Assembly (NCBI GenBank): GCA_902536765.1
Contig: CACAYM010000004.1
Location: 1 to 64,000, forward strand
Origin: an uncultured Pelagibacteraceae bacterium
Lineage (GTDB): Bacteria > Pseudomonadota > Alphaproteobacteria > Pelagibacterales > Pelagibacteraceae
Reading direction: 5' to 3'
Length of the DNA: 64,000 nt
The stretch's first letter is position 1, and every line of letters begins with the position of its first letter. Made by a program: the position numbers and the translations under genes. Positions 19,863 to 31,603 of the stretch are shown piece by piece. The notes under the pieces are model-generated. The model made no database searches. It saw only the letters and a program-made list of their open reading frames with translations, and was not told the DNA's origin.

Positions 19863-20417
19863 TTACTTAGATTTAAAACTAATGATCTTATCAGGATCAG
19901 AAACTGAACCGTTTGGACCTGCGCCACGTTTTATTTTATCTACAAATTCCATTCCCTTAATTACTTTTCCAAAAACTGTATAATTACGATCCAAATGTGG
20001 AGCATCTTCAAAGCAAATAAAAAATTGACTATTTGCACTATTTGGATCAGATGATCTAGCCATTGACATTGTTCCTCTTAAATGAGGTATATCACTAAAT
20101 TCAGCAGGTAAATCTGGAAGTTCAGAACCACCCATACCAGCTCTGTCAATATTATACTTTGCATTAGATGAATTACCAAATTGCACATCGCCGGTTTGAG
20201 CCATAAACCCATCGATAACTCTATGAAAAACTACGTTATCATATTTACCCTCATTAGCTAATTTTTTTATTCTTTCCACATGTTTTGGTGCAATGTCTTC
20301 GAACAATTCAATTTCAACATCTCCAGTTTTAAGTTTTAATATCATTATATTCTCCTTTGCTATTAAGTTATTTGATAAAAAAAAAATTAAAATTATATAT
20401 AAAAAATACTTACGCAT
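19863..20417 (-). CDS. Cyclophilin-type peptidyl-prolyl cis-trans isomerase, exported
   Basis: VVFHRVIDGFMAQTGD, LRGTMSMARSSDPNSANSQFFIC, YTVFGKVIKGMEFVD; N-terminal signal. Confidence 0.93.
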   Translation of the reverse strand: MRKYFLYIILIFFLSNNLIAKENIMILKLKTGDVEIELFEDIAPKHVERIKKLANEGKYDNVVFHRVIDGFMAQTGDVQFGNSSNAKYNIDRAGMGGSELPDLPAEFSDIPHLRGTMSMARSSDPNSANSQFFICFEDAPHLDRNYTVFGKVIKGMEFVDKIKRGAGPNGSVSDPDKIISFKSK

Positions 20418-20904
20418 ATTTATTTTTTAAAGCTTTAATAGTGCTTGGTGTCGTAAATTTTCTAATATCACCACCAAGCTCAATAATTTCTTTGACAAAA
20501 TTAGAAGATATTATTTGATTCTCAATATCAGACATCAGAAACATGGTTTCAATTTTGTTGTTTAATTTTTTGTTCATTCCTGCTAATTGGTACTCATATT
20601 CAAAATCTGAAACAGCTCTTAAGCCCCTTAATATAATTTTAGAATTCATTTTTCTACACAAAGAAGTAGTCAGTGAATTAAAAGTAATTACTTTTATTTT
20701 TTTATTACTTAATTTTAAATCCTTGAATAAAGCTTTCTTTACAATCTCTAATCTCTCAGAAGAGTCGAACAAATAATTTTTGTTACTATTTTCAGAAATA
20801 GCGACTATAACTGTATCAACAACATTCAGCGCTTTTTTTATAAGATCAATATGTCCGTATGTTATTGGATCAAAAGTTCCAGGATATAAAACATTTCTTT
20901 TCAT
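20410..20904 (-). CDS. coaD: Phosphopantetheine adenylyltransferase
   Basis: LYPGTFDPITYGHIDLIKKA, ILRGLRAVSDFEYEYQLAGMN, ISSNFVKEI. Confidence 0.95.
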   Translation of the reverse strand: MKRNVLYPGTFDPITYGHIDLIKKALNVVDTVIVAISENSNKNYLFDSSERLEIVKKALFKDLKLSNKKIKVITFNSLTTSLCRKMNSKIILRGLRAVSDFEYEYQLAGMNKKLNNKIETMFLMSDIENQIISSNFVKEIIELGGDIRKFTTPSTIKALKNKYA

Positions 20905-23486
20905 TATTTTAAGTTATCATCAATTTTATTTGCTGAAACAACTTTTTCATCTCCAGATAACTTTATTATTCTTACACCTTGTGTATTTCTTCCTGCTAGT
21001 CTAATTTCTTTAACTGCAACTCTTATAACTCTTCCTGTATTAGTTGATATTAAAATTTCATCACCTTCAACAACTGGGAAAGATGAAGAGACATTTCCAT
21101 TTCTCTGAGAATTTACTATACCGATTATACCCTTACCACCTCTATTTGTTACTCTAAAATCGTAATGGGTTGTTCTCTTTCCATATCCGTTCTCTGTAAT
21201 TGAAAGTATAAATTTTTCTTTAGCTTTTAACTCTGCATTATTATCAGTTCCGTTTTTACCATTTTTTTTAATTTTATCGTCGTGATCGATTATTGATAAC
21301 GATACAATGCTATCATTGTTTCCCAAATTAATTCCTTTAATACCCTTTGATGAACGACCTTTGAAAGTTCTTAATTTTTTTGATTCAAAACGAATACATT
21401 TTCCAAGTTTAGTGCTTAACATTATGTCTTGATTTTCACTACAAATTTTAACACCGATAATTTTATCATCTGTATCAAGTTTCATTGCAATTTTTCCAGA
21501 TGTATTGATTGAGGAGAAATCCTCTAGGCTATTTTTTCTAATTTTTCCTTTACTAGTAGCAAAAACAATATGCATGTTTTTAATTTCAGTTTCATTATCA
21601 GGAAATGGCATTATTGAACTTATTGATTGATGATTTTTGAGAGGAAGAATATTAAAAAGTGACTTACCCCTTGATATTGTAGATCCTTCAGGGATTTTCC
21701 ATGCTTTAACCCTGTAAACCAAACCTTCTGTTGAAAAAAAAAGTACTGGTGTATGAGTATTTACAGAGAGCGTTTGAACAACAGAATCTTCATTTCTAGT
21801 TTTAATACCTGACTTACCTTTACCACCTCTTTTTTGTTTTTTAACATTACTAAGTGAACTTCTTTTTATATAGCCTTGCAATGTTACTGTAATTAAAATT
21901 GACTCTTTTTGTATTGTCTCTTCAATATCATAGTTTAAAACAGCATCAATTATTTTTGTTCTTCTAGGTTCACTATACTTATCTTTAATATTATTCAATT
22001 CTCCACTAATTACTTTCATTAATTCTTTTTTTGAATTAATAATTTTTTTAAATTGAATAATCATTTCAGATAATTTATTTATTTCGACTTCGATTTCTTG
22101 AATACCTAAAGCTGTTAATTTTTGTAATCTTAATTCTAGAATTGAATTAACTTGATTTAATGACAATGTATAAGAACCTTTGCTCTTTTTATTTTCAATT
22201 AATTTAATAAACTTTGATGCTTTATTTATTTTCCATTTATTTTTTAATAACGAATTGCGTGCTTCATCTGGAGTTTTTGAGGATCTAATTATTTTAATTA
22301 TTTTATCTAAATTTTCGATTGATACAGTAAGTCCTATTAATATATGAGCTCTTTCTTCTGCTTTAAATAAATCAAATTTAGTTCTCTTAATTACAACATC
22401 TTCTCTGAAAGACAAAAAATTTTCTAAAAAGTCTTTTAATGAACAAGTTTGAGGTTTCTTATTAACAATAGCCAAAGTGTTGAAGCCAAAAGAACTTTCT
22501 ATTGATGTATATTTATAAAGCTGTCTTTTTACAGTCTCTGGTTCGACACCTCTTCTTAAGTCAATTGATACCCTTATACCCTCTCTATTTGATTCGTCTC
22601 TTATATCACTAATACCTTCAATCTTTTTATCTCTTACCAATTCAACAATTCTTTCATTAAGGCTAGATTTATTTACTTGATATGGAATTGAGGTTATTAC
22701 AATTCTTTCTTTTCCGTTTTTCCTTTGTTCAATATTTATATTTCCTCTAATTTTAAACGAACCTCTACCATTTTTATAACCTTCTTTAATAATATTTTTG
22801 CCTATGATAGTACCTCCTGTAGGAAAGTCTGGGCCAGGTATATGCTTCATTAATTCATTTAATTTAATATCTTTATTTTCGATCAAAGCTAATGCACCAT
22901 TTATAACTTCCCCTAAATTATGAGGAGGGATGCTTGTTGCCATACCAACGGCGATACCACCTGCACCATTTACTAGTAAATTAGGATATTGAGCTGGTAA
23001 AACTTCAGGTTCTGTTTCTGTCTCATCGTAATTACTCTTAAAATTAACTGTTTTTTTTTCTATATCCTCTATTAAATATTGGGAAATTTTTGATAATTTT
23101 GTTTCAGTGTATCTCATTGCTGCTGGTGGATCTCCATCGATTGAGCCAAAATTTCCTTGACCATCTATAAGAGGAAGGCTCATGGAAAATTCTTGAACCA
23201 TTCTAACTAGCGCATCATAAACAGCTTGATCACCATGTGGATGATATTTACCAATTACATCTCCAACCACACGTGCAGATTTTCTAAATTGTTTAGTCCA
23301 ATCAAAACCACCTTTATACATTGCATATAATATTCGTCTATGAACTGGTTTTAATCCATCACGTACGTCTGGAAGTGCTCTACTAACAATTACACTCATA
23401 GCGTATGATAGGTATGACGAACTCATCTCATCATACATTGCTATGGATTTTATATTTGAATTTTTAGGATCCTGAATTTTTTGCAT
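20904..23486 (-). CDS. gyrA: DNA gyrase subunit A
   Basis: [55 protein letters not shown]; GyrA C-terminal repeats. Confidence 0.97.
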   Translation of the reverse strand: MQKIQDPKNSNIKSIAMYDEMSSSYLSYAMSVIVSRALPDVRDGLKPVHRRILYAMYKGGFDWTKQFRKSARVVGDVIGKYHPHGDQAVYDALVRMVQEFSMSLPLIDGQGNFGSIDGDPPAAMRYTETKLSKISQYLIEDIEKKTVNFKSNYDETETEPEVLPAQYPNLLVNGAGGIAVGMATSIPPHNLGEVINGALALIENKDIKLNELMKHIPGPDFPTGGTIIGKNIIKEGYKNGRGSFKIRGNINIEQRKNGKERIVITSIPYQVNKSSLNERIVELVRDKKIEGISDIRDESNREGIRVSIDLRRGVEPETVKRQLYKYTSIESSFGFNTLAIVNKKPQTCSLKDFLENFLSFREDVVIKRTKFDLFKAEERAHILIGLTVSIENLDKIIKIIRSSKTPDEARNSLLKNKWKINKASKFIKLIENKKSKGSYTLSLNQVNSILELRLQKLTALGIQEIEVEINKLSEMIIQFKKIINSKKELMKVISGELNNIKDKYSEPRRTKIIDAVLNYDIEETIQKESILITVTLQGYIKRSSLSNVKKQKRGGKGKSGIKTRNEDSVVQTLSVNTHTPVLFFSTEGLVYRVKAWKIPEGSTISRGKSLFNILPLKNHQSISSIMPFPDNETEIKNMHIVFATSKGKIRKNSLEDFSSINTSGKIAMKLDTDDKIIGVKICSENQDIMLSTKLGKCIRFESKKLRTFKGRSSKGIKGINLGNNDSIVSLSIIDHDDKIKKNGKNGTDNNAELKAKEKFILSITENGYGKRTTHYDFRVTNRGGKGIIGIVNSQRNGNVSSSFPVVEGDEILISTNTGRVIRVAVKEIRLAGRNTQGVRIIKLSGDEKVVSANKIDDNLK

Positions 23487-23491
23487 AAAAA

Positions 23492-23944
23492 CTAAAAGGG
23501 AATGTCGTCATCAAGATCTTTTGAGATATCTTGAGATGTGTCTTCAACTGATTTTCCATTATCTTGTGAGGGTATGCTATTAGCTTGATTATTACCCCCT
23601 AACATTGTCAATGATGAGTTATATCCCTGAATTACTATCTCAGTTGAATATTTGTCTTGGCCAGATTGTTCATCTTTCCATTTTCTTGTAGTTAATTGAC
23701 CTTCAACATAGATTTGAGCACCTTTTTTCAAATATTGTTGAACAACATTAACTAAACCCTCATTAAAAACTACAATCCGGTGCCACTCAGTTTTCTCCTT
23801 TTTTTCACCAGAATTTTTATCTTTCCAGGATTGGCTTGTGGCCAAACTTAGCCTTGCTACACTTTTTCCGTTAACCATTTGCTTGATTTCTGGATCTGCG
23901 CCTAAACGGCCAATTAATAGTACTTTATTTAAGCTTCCTGCCAT
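23492..23944 (-). CDS. ssb: Single-stranded DNA-binding protein
   Basis: [33 protein letters not shown], acidic tail DDDIPF. Confidence 0.96.
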   Translation of the reverse strand: MAGSLNKVLLIGRLGADPEIKQMVNGKSVARLSLATSQSWKDKNSGEKKEKTEWHRIVVFNEGLVNVVQQYLKKGAQIYVEGQLTTRKWKDEQSGQDKYSTEIVIQGYNSSLTMLGGNNQANSIPSQDNGKSVEDTSQDISKDLDDDIPF

Positions 23945-24036
23945 AATATTTTAATGAAGATATAAATTATCTTTTTATATTTATATCATAGTATAGGAGT
24001 GATTATTAATTTTATTTACTGAAAGCAACTAAAAAT

Positions 24037-26913
24037 ATGCTTAAAAACATAGTTATTAAAGGGGCAAAAGAACATAATTTAAAAAACATATCTTTATCAA
24101 TACCTAAGGATAAATTTGTAGTCATTACAGGTCTGTCAGGATCTGGGAAATCATCTCTTGCCTTTGATACTATTTATGCTGAGGGCCAGAGAAGATACGT
24201 CGAAAGTCTTTCGGCTTATGCACGTCAATTTTTAGATAAAATGAAAAAACCTAACGTAGACCTAATTGAAGGACTAAGTCCAGCAATATCTATTGAACAA
24301 AAAAATACATCCAAGAATCCAAGATCAACAGTAGCTACCGTTACTGAAATATATGATTACATGCGTGTTCTTTATGCAAGAGTTGGGGTACCCTACTCAC
24401 CATTCACAGGTAAAAGAATTCAATCACAAACAATCACTCAAATGGTTGACAAAATAAAAGAATTGCCAAAAAAAAGTACGATTTATCTTTATTCGCCAGT
24501 AGTAAGAGGAAGAAAAGGAGAATATAAAAAAGAAATACTAGGTTATAAAAAAAGAGGCTTTAGAAAAATTAAAATAGATGGCGTTTTATATGAGATTGAT
24601 AAAGTTCCTGAATTAAATAAAAAAATAAAACACGATATTTATATCCTTGTAGACAGAATTGTCTTAAATTCATCATTAGGTAATAGACTTGCTGAAGGTA
24701 TTGAAGTAGCTCTAAATTTGTCAAATGGTCTTTTGTTTGTTGAATATGAAAATGAAACCTTGCCTAAAAAATATAGAAAAGTTGAAAAAATAATATTTTC
24801 ATCAAAATTTGCATGTCCAGAGAGCGGTTTTACAATTGAAGAAATAGAACCAAGGCTTTTTTCTTTTAATAGTCCATATGGTGCTTGTGAAGAATGTGAA
24901 GGTATAGGAGTAAAGTTGAATGTTGATCCAAAGCTAGTAATCCCGAATGAGAAAAAGTCTATAGCAGATGGAGCTATAGAACCTTGGTCCAAATCGTCTT
25001 CATTATATTACGCTCAAACGCTATCCTCTTTATCTAAACACTATGATTTTTCATTAAATGAAAAATGGCAAAAATTACCAAAAAAAATTAAAGATATCAT
25101 TTTGTATGGTTCAGATGAAGAGGAAATTAAATTTTCTTATGACGATGGTTATGAAAAATATTCACATAAAAAAACATTTGAAGGTGTTATAAATAATTTA
25201 GAAAGAAGATACCTTGAAACCGATAGTGATTGGAAAAGAGAAGAAATAGCTCAATACCAGTCAGATACAAAATGCGATCAATGTAAAGGTCATAGATTAA
25301 AAGAAGAAGCACTATGTGTTAAAGTTAATGATCTACATATAAGCGAGATAACAAATAAATCTATAATTGAAGCTCAAAAATGGTTTAAAGAACTGGAAGT
25401 TTATTTTAGCCAAAAAGAACTTAAAATAGCAGAACATATCTTGAAAGAAATAAATGAGAGATTAAGTTTTTTAATGAATGTCGGTCTAGATTATTTAACA
25501 TTATCTAGAGAGTCTGGTACTTTATCAGGAGGAGAGTCACAAAGAATAAGGTTAGCATCCCAAATAGGATCTGGACTTACTGGTGTACTTTATGTGCTCG
25601 ATGAACCTTCAATTGGTCTACATCAAAAAGATAACGTTAAATTAATAAATGCTCTAAAGAGACTTAGAGATTTAGGAAATACAGTTATAGTTGTTGAGCA
25701 CGACACGGAGACGATGGAAAATGCTGATCATATAATCGACCTAGGACCGGAGGCTGGAAGTAAGGGTGGTGAAATAGTAGCAGAAGGTCAATACAATGAA
25801 ATAATTAAAAATGAAAATAGTATTACTGGAAAATATCTTTCAAATAAAAGATTTATACCAATTCCAAAAAATAGAAAATTAGCAAAGAATGGTAGATTTT
25901 TAGAAATTGGTGGAGCTACTGGAAATAATTTAAAGAATGTAAATTTAAAAATACCTTTTGGATGTTTCACATGTGTAACAGGAGTATCTGGAAGTGGAAA
26001 ATCAACTTTAATTCTTCAAACATTATATAATGCTCTAAACTTAAGTTTAAATAATAATAAAAGTAGAAAGATACCTATGGCATTTAAAAGTTTTAAAGGT
26101 ATTGAATTAGTTGATAAAATTATAAATATAGATCAATCACCAATTGGAAGAACACCTAGATCCAATCCTGCTACATACACAGGTGCATTTGGTCCGATAA
26201 GAGATTGGTTTACTGCATTACCAGAGTCTAAAAGTAGAGGTTATAAACCTGGAAGATTTTCTTTTAATGTTAAAGGGGGCAGATGTGAAGCTTGTGAAGG
26301 TGACGGAGTAATTACATATGAAATGCATTTTCTTCCTGATGTATATATAACTTGCGATGAATGCAAAGGTAGCAGATATAATAGAGAAACTCTTGAAATA
26401 AAATTTAAAGATAAAAGTATAGCAGATGTCTTAAATATGACAGTAGATGAAGGCTGTGATTATTTTGAAAATATTCCTTCTATAAAAACTAAATTATTAA
26501 CCTTAAAAAAAGTTGGTTTGGGCTATATCAAAATTGGTCAACAAGCTACAACATTATCAGGTGGCGAAGCTCAAAGAATAAAGTTAGCTAAAGAGCTATC
26601 AAGGCGATCTACTGGTAGAACTATATATATTTTAGACGAACCAACTACTGGTTTACACCAACATGATATTAAAAAACTTTTAGAAATTCTTCATACTTTT
26701 GTTGCAACAGGGAATACAGTTGTAGTGATTGAACATAATTTAGATGTTATTAAAACTGCAGATCATATTATTGATATGGGCCCAGATGGTGGTGTTAAAG
26801 GTGGTAATATTATCGCAGAGGGAAAACCAGAAGATATTGTTAAAGTAAAAGATAGTTATACCGGCCAATTTTTAAAAGATCTTCTAATTACAAAATCTAA
26901 AAAAATCGCTTAA
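24037..26913 (+). CDS. uvrA: Excinuclease ABC subunit A
   Basis: [39 protein letters not shown], zinc CxxC motifs, [31 protein letters not shown]. Confidence 0.97.
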   Translation: MLKNIVIKGAKEHNLKNISLSIPKDKFVVITGLSGSGKSSLAFDTIYAEGQRRYVESLSAYARQFLDKMKKPNVDLIEGLSPAISIEQKNTSKNPRSTVATVTEIYDYMRVLYARVGVPYSPFTGKRIQSQTITQMVDKIKELPKKSTIYLYSPVVRGRKGEYKKEILGYKKRGFRKIKIDGVLYEIDKVPELNKKIKHDIYILVDRIVLNSSLGNRLAEGIEVALNLSNGLLFVEYENETLPKKYRKVEKIIFSSKFACPESGFTIEEIEPRLFSFNSPYGACEECEGIGVKLNVDPKLVIPNEKKSIADGAIEPWSKSSSLYYAQTLSSLSKHYDFSLNEKWQKLPKKIKDIILYGSDEEEIKFSYDDGYEKYSHKKTFEGVINNLERRYLETDSDWKREEIAQYQSDTKCDQCKGHRLKEEALCVKVNDLHISEITNKSIIEAQKWFKELEVYFSQKELKIAEHILKEINERLSFLMNVGLDYLTLSRESGTLSGGESQRIRLASQIGSGLTGVLYVLDEPSIGLHQKDNVKLINALKRLRDLGNTVIVVEHDTETMENADHIIDLGPEAGSKGGEIVAEGQYNEIIKNENSITGKYLSNKRFIPIPKNRKLAKNGRFLEIGGATGNNLKNVNLKIPFGCFTCVTGVSGSGKSTLILQTLYNALNLSLNNNKSRKIPMAFKSFKGIELVDKIINIDQSPIGRTPRSNPATYTGAFGPIRDWFTALPESKSRGYKPGRFSFNVKGGRCEACEGDGVITYEMHFLPDVYITCDECKGSRYNRETLEIKFKDKSIADVLNMTVDEGCDYFENIPSIKTKLLTLKKVGLGYIKIGQQATTLSGGEAQRIKLAKELSRRSTGRTIYILDEPTTGLHQHDIKKLLEILHTFVATGNTVVVIEHNLDVIKTADHIIDMGPDGGVKGGNIIAEGKPEDIVKVKDSYTGQFLKDLLITKSKKIA

Positions 26914-26943
26914 TATATATATTCTGATATGATATTATAAATA

Positions 26944-27546
26944 ATGGGAAAAATATTATCATCTTTACCAAAGACAATTCACACATCACTAGCTATAAGT
27001 ATTCTCCTATTTTTAGGTCTTTTTTTTAATAACGAGGGATTTGATATTGATAGGATTTTTTGGAGCTGGTTATTCAGATACATCCATGTTGTAGTTGGAA
27101 TAATGTGGATAGGCTTGCTGTGGTATTTTAATTTCGTTCAAATACCTAGTATGCCAAAAATACCAGACGAACATAAACCAGCTATTGGTAAAGTAATAGC
27201 CCCTGCTGCGTTATTCTATTTTAGATGGGCTGCACTAGCTACAATTCTTTCCGGTTTAATTTTAGGTTGGCTGAATGGATATTTGCATGAGTCTATGACT
27301 TTAGGCATAGGATCTGGAGGTGGAAGAAACACTGCAATAGGTATTGGAATGTGGTTAGGACTCGTGATGGCGTTTAATGTTTGGTTTGTTATATGGCCAA
27401 ATCAAAAAAGAGCTTTGGGAATAGTTGAGTGTGATCCTGAATTAAAAGCTAAATCTGCGAGAACAGCAATGCTCTTTTCTAGAACGAACACTTTACTTTC
27501 ATTACCAATGCTATTATCGATGGTAGCTGCGCAAAACCTTTACTAA
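26944..27546 (+). CDS. Urate hydroxylase PuuD-like integral membrane domain protein
   Basis: WLFRYIHVVVGIMWIGLLWYFNFVQIPSMPKI..KVIAPAALFYFRWAALATILSGLIL; no CxxCH cytochrome c motif. Confidence 0.65.
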   Translation: MGKILSSLPKTIHTSLAISILLFLGLFFNNEGFDIDRIFWSWLFRYIHVVVGIMWIGLLWYFNFVQIPSMPKIPDEHKPAIGKVIAPAALFYFRWAALATILSGLILGWLNGYLHESMTLGIGSGGGRNTAIGIGMWLGLVMAFNVWFVIWPNQKRALGIVECDPELKAKSARTAMLFSRTNTLLSLPMLLSMVAAQNLY

Positions 27547-28440
27547 TTATTTATCCTCTTTAACAACAGTTTTATAAGATACTTTTAAATAAACTAATGT
27601 TGGATTTGCAATATAAATTGATGAATAGGTTCCAAAAATAACACCAAGAATCATTGCTAACGAAAATCCTTTTAAAATTTCACCACCAAAAATAAATATT
27701 GAAAGCAATGCCAACAGTGTAGTTGCTGAAGTAATTATAGTTCTAGATAATGTTTCATTAATTGAAATATTTGTTAATTCAAATATTTTAATACTTATAT
27801 GTTTTTTTAAATTTTCCCTCACTCGATCAAAAATTACTACAGTATCGTTCATTGAGTATCCAACAATTGTTAAAAGAGCTGCTACAATTGATAAATTTAT
27901 TTCAATATTAAACAATGAAAAAATTCCTATTGTTAATATAACATCATGGAATAATGCAATTATAGCCCCAAGACTAAATTGCCATTCAAACCTTATCCAT
28001 ATATAAAAAAGCATAGCTCCTAAAGATGCCGCTATTGCTATTAAACCTTTATTAAGCAATTCCGCACTAACTTTTGGACCAACGCTCTCAACCCTTCTAA
28101 ATTCAAAAACTGGCCCAATACTTGATTGAAGATCTTTTTTAATATTTTGGATTAAATTTTTATCTCTATCCTTTTTTACAAATTTTATTAAATAGTCATT
28201 ATCATTTCCGAAATTTTTGATTGCAACATCACCTAGATTCATGTTGTTAAAAGCACTACGCAAATTAGAAATTGTTGTTTGGTTATCATTGATTCTGAGT
28301 TCAATTAAAGTTCCACCTTTAAAATCTACTCCATAATTCAAGCCTTTAAATAATATAGATATTATAGATAGTATAACTAATACTACAGAAATTATATTAA
28401 ACAATTTATAGTACTTATTAAAATTTAAATTTTGTATCAT
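27547..28440 (-). CDS. secF: Protein translocase subunit SecF
   Basis: LNYGVDFKGGTLIELRI, VGYSMNDTVVIFDRVREN, NETLSRTIITSATTLLALL. Confidence 0.96.
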   Translation of the reverse strand: MIQNLNFNKYYKLFNIISVVLVILSIISILFKGLNYGVDFKGGTLIELRINDNQTTISNLRSAFNNMNLGDVAIKNFGNDNDYLIKFVKKDRDKNLIQNIKKDLQSSIGPVFEFRRVESVGPKVSAELLNKGLIAIAASLGAMLFYIWIRFEWQFSLGAIIALFHDVILTIGIFSLFNIEINLSIVAALLTIVGYSMNDTVVIFDRVRENLKKHISIKIFELTNISINETLSRTIITSATTLLALLSIFIFGGEILKGFSLAMILGVIFGTYSSIYIANPTLVYLKVSYKTVVKEDK

Positions 28441-29996
28441 TAAATTAATTGCTCTTTATTTTTATTTCGAATTACATAAATTGATGTAAACAATCTTGCT
28501 ATAAAATAAACCGAGAATAAAGTTGTGAATATTCCTATACCCAATGTTACAGCAAAACCTTTAATTGGCCCAGATCCAAGAAAAAATAAAATTATTGCAG
28601 CTATTAAGGTTGTAATATTGGCATCTAGAACAGCATTTCTAGATTTATTATAACCAGCATCAAAAGCTATAATTTGATTTTTTTCATTTTTAATCTCTTC
28701 CTTAATTCTTTCAAAAATTAATACATTTGCATCTACTGCCATTCCAACAGTTAAGATAATTCCTGCTATTCCAGGAAGTGTTAATGTTGCTTCAAAAAGT
28801 GTTAAAATTCCTACTAAAAAAAATAAATTTAAAATTAAGGTAGCATTCGCAATTATTCCAAAAACTCTATATTTTATTAACATAAACGTAATTACTAAAA
28901 TAAAACCAATTAATAACGCGGATAATCCAGATTTAATTGAGTCCTGACCCAATCCTGGACCTACTGTTCTCTCTTCTATTATTTCTAATGGAGCTGGTAG
29001 TGCTCCTGATCTTAATAATAAAGCAAGATCAGTCGCTGATTGAAAAGTAAAATCACCAGAAATTTGTCCGGAACCAGCAACAATAGCTTCTTGAATAACA
29101 GGTGCACTAATAACTTTACCATCTAAAACAATTGCTAGCCTTTTACCAACACCTTTTGTGGTTGCCCTACCAAATCTTTTGGCCCCAACTCTATCAAAAT
29201 CAAATGTAACAACTGTTTCATTTGTTTGATTATCCATACGTGGTTGAGCATCAATAAGATTTTCCCCACTTACAATGATACGCTTACTAACATTAACTAC
29301 CTCTGAACCATCCTCAAATTCAAGTTCTTCAGCTCCAAACGTTTCCTCATTGGTTTGAGTTACAAATCTAAAAGATAAGTTTGCAGTTTTACCCAATAGA
29401 TTTTTAATTCGCATAGGATCATCTAAACCAGGTAATTCAACTAATATCCTGTCATTACCCCTCTTTAAAATATTTGGTTCGTTTGTTCCAACTTCATCAA
29501 CTCTTCTTCTTACAATTTCAATAGCCTGATCAAGCGATGATGTTTTTAATTGTACTAGTCCGTATTTTGAAAAAAAAATTTCAAAGTTCCCTTCTTGATT
29601 TGCAATTTCAAATTGAAAGGATTTAAATTGATCAAAATAAGGATTAACTATACCGTTTTTATCATTAAATAGTTGATTAAGTTTATCGGCATCTTTTTTA
29701 TTTATCGATAATAAAATCTTTTTATCATCTGTCACTCTAATATTAAGAACGCTTATATTATTTTCTTTTAGAACATTTTTAAGAGAAATGGCTTTGTTTT
29801 GAAGTTCTTTAACGATTACTGGATCGTTATCAATTTTGAGCAAAAGATATGAACCACCTTGCAAGTCTAAACCAAGGTTAATTTTTTTATTTACAAACTC
29901 ATCTTCAAATTCAGTGAAATTTGAAATAGTAAAAAAAATTACAATTATTGACAATAAGGTAGTAATTAAAATATTAATTTTAGAAAATTTGAGCAC
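28440..29996 (-). CDS. secD: Protein translocase subunit SecD
   Basis: LGLDLQGGSYLLL, VRRRVDEVGTNEPNI, VGMAVDANVLIFERIKEE. Confidence 0.96.
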   Translation of the reverse strand: MLKFSKINILITTLLSIIVIFFTISNFTEFEDEFVNKKINLGLDLQGGSYLLLKIDNDPVIVKELQNKAISLKNVLKENNISVLNIRVTDDKKILLSINKKDADKLNQLFNDKNGIVNPYFDQFKSFQFEIANQEGNFEIFFSKYGLVQLKTSSLDQAIEIVRRRVDEVGTNEPNILKRGNDRILVELPGLDDPMRIKNLLGKTANLSFRFVTQTNEETFGAEELEFEDGSEVVNVSKRIIVSGENLIDAQPRMDNQTNETVVTFDFDRVGAKRFGRATTKGVGKRLAIVLDGKVISAPVIQEAIVAGSGQISGDFTFQSATDLALLLRSGALPAPLEIIEERTVGPGLGQDSIKSGLSALLIGFILVITFMLIKYRVFGIIANATLILNLFFLVGILTLFEATLTLPGIAGIILTVGMAVDANVLIFERIKEEIKNEKNQIIAFDAGYNKSRNAVLDANITTLIAAIILFFLGSGPIKGFAVTLGIGIFTTLFSVYFIARLFTSIYVIRNKNKEQLI

Positions 29997-30009
29997 TTTG
30001 TTTAGTAAA

Positions 30010-30297
30010 TTATTTTTTTACTTCTTGAGTAGTAAGTAGTGCTTGTATACCTGTTGCTCTTACGACCTCAACTTTAACATTATCAGCAATTTCAACTTCA
30101 ACTTTTTCATTATCTATAATTCGATCAACTTTTCCAACTATTCCACCTGAAGTAATAACTTTGTCGCCACGCTTAAGATTTTCAACCATTGTTTTGTGTT
30201 CTTTAGCTTTTTTTTGTTGGGGTCTAATTAAGAAAAAATAGAATATTACAAATATAAGTATTAGGGGTATAAACTGACCAATTCCAGAGTTAGACAT
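30010..30297 (-). CDS. yajC: Preprotein translocase subunit YajC
   Basis: FIPLILIFVIFYFFLIRPQQKKAKEHKTMVENLKRGDKVITSGGIVGKV. Confidence 0.95.
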   Translation of the reverse strand: MSNSGIGQFIPLILIFVIFYFFLIRPQQKKAKEHKTMVENLKRGDKVITSGGIVGKVDRIIDNEKVEVEIADNVKVEVVRATGIQALLTTQEVKK

Positions 30298-30343
30298 AAT
30301 TTTATATGTGCTTTTTATACTAAATGATATTTGAAAACAACTT

Positions 30344-31603
30344 CTATTTGATTGAAATTTTATCTAAATTTTTCATGTACGGTCTAAGAACTTCGGGAAT
30401 TTTTATTGACCCGTCTTCAAGTTGATAGTTTTCCAATATTGAGATTAATGTCCTGCCTACGGCAAGACCACTACCATTAAGTGTCCCTAAAAATACTGTT
30501 TCCTTTTTATCATTTTTGTATCTAGCTTTCATTCTTCTTGCTTGGAAAGACCCACAAGATGAACAGCTTGAAATTTCTCTATATTTATTTTCTGAGGGTA
30601 TCCATACTTCAATATCATATGTTTTTTCAGCACTAAAACCCATATCTCCAGTACATAAAACAACTTTTCTATAAGGCAATTTTAAAGAGTCTAAAATTCC
30701 AGTTGCGCAATTTGTCATTCTTTCTAACTCACTTTTACAATTTTCTGGTTCAACAACACTTACTAATTCAACTTTATAAAATTGATGCTGTCTTATCATG
30801 CCTTTTGTATCTTTGCCGTAACTACCAGCTTCTTTTCTAAAACAAGGGGTAGATGCAACTAACCTTAATGGTAAATCATTTTTATTTAATATTTTGCCTT
30901 TAACCATATTTGTTAAAATAACTTCAGCAGTTGGTATTAAAAACTTTCTCTCAGATTTAGCATCAAGCTTAATTTCAAACTGATCATCGATAAATTTTGG
31001 TATTTGACCTGTACCATACATTGTGCTCTCGGAGGCAATAAGAGGTGGTGAAATTTCTGTGTATCCATTATCGCTAGTATGTTTATCAATCATGAAATTC
31101 GATAAAGCTCTCTCCAATAGAGCTATTTTTTCCTTTAAAAATACAAACCTTGATCCTGTAGTTTTTGTAGCCAAGTCAAAATCAATCATTGATAAATCAA
31201 CACCTAGTTCGCTATGAGACTTTGGTTTAAATTTAAATTCAGGTATTTTTCCTTTCTTTTCAACTTCTGTATTATGACTTTCATCTGAGCCCTCTGGTAC
31301 ATCAGCTAAAGGTAAATTAGGTATATTAGATAATAAATTATCTAAATCGTTTTTTATTTTTAATTGTTCAGAAGTTATTTGATCTATCTCATTTGATAAT
31401 TTTTTTGACTTTTCAAATAATGATTTATCTTTACCTTTTGAAATAATTTTTTTTTCTTGTTCTAGATTTTCTTTTTTTTGGATTAAATCTCTATTTTTTG
31501 TATCTAATGTTTGCAGTAAACTTTGATCAACTTTGTGATTTCTTTTAGATATTGTTTTTACAAAATTTTCTAAATTTGCTCTAATATCCTTTATATTATG
31601 CAT
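30344..31603 (-). CDS. serS: Serine--tRNA ligase
   Basis: MHNIKDIRANLENF start (refined from 31636); FRKEAGSYGKDTKGMIRQHQFYKVELV, EISSCSSCGSFQARR, LNGSGLAVGRTL. Confidence 0.95.
   Translation of the reverse strand: MHNIKDIRANLENFVKTISKRNHKVDQSLLQTLDTKNRDLIQKKENLEQEKKIISKGKDKSLFEKSKKLSNEIDQITSEQLKIKNDLDNLLSNIPNLPLADVPEGSDESHNTEVEKKGKIPEFKFKPKSHSELGVDLSMIDFDLATKTTGSRFVFLKEKIALLERALSNFMIDKHTSDNGYTEISPPLIASESTMYGTGQIPKFIDDQFEIKLDAKSERKFLIPTAEVILTNMVKGKILNKNDLPLRLVASTPCFRKEAGSYGKDTKGMIRQHQFYKVELVSVVEPENCKSELERMTNCATGILDSLKLPYRKVVLCTGDMGFSAEKTYDIEVWIPSENKYREISSCSSCGSFQARRMKARYKNDKKETVFLGTLNGSGLAVGRTLISILENYQLEDGSIKIPEVLRPYMKNLDKISIK

Noticed and set aside
23945-24036. Possible SOS (LexA) operator between divergent ssb and uvrA
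   Set aside because: No GTTC-N7-GTTC or CTG-N10-CAG type match seen in the 92-bp gap.
24639-24992. 117-aa minus-strand ORF inside uvrA
   Set aside because: Antisense to uvrA; no family resemblance.
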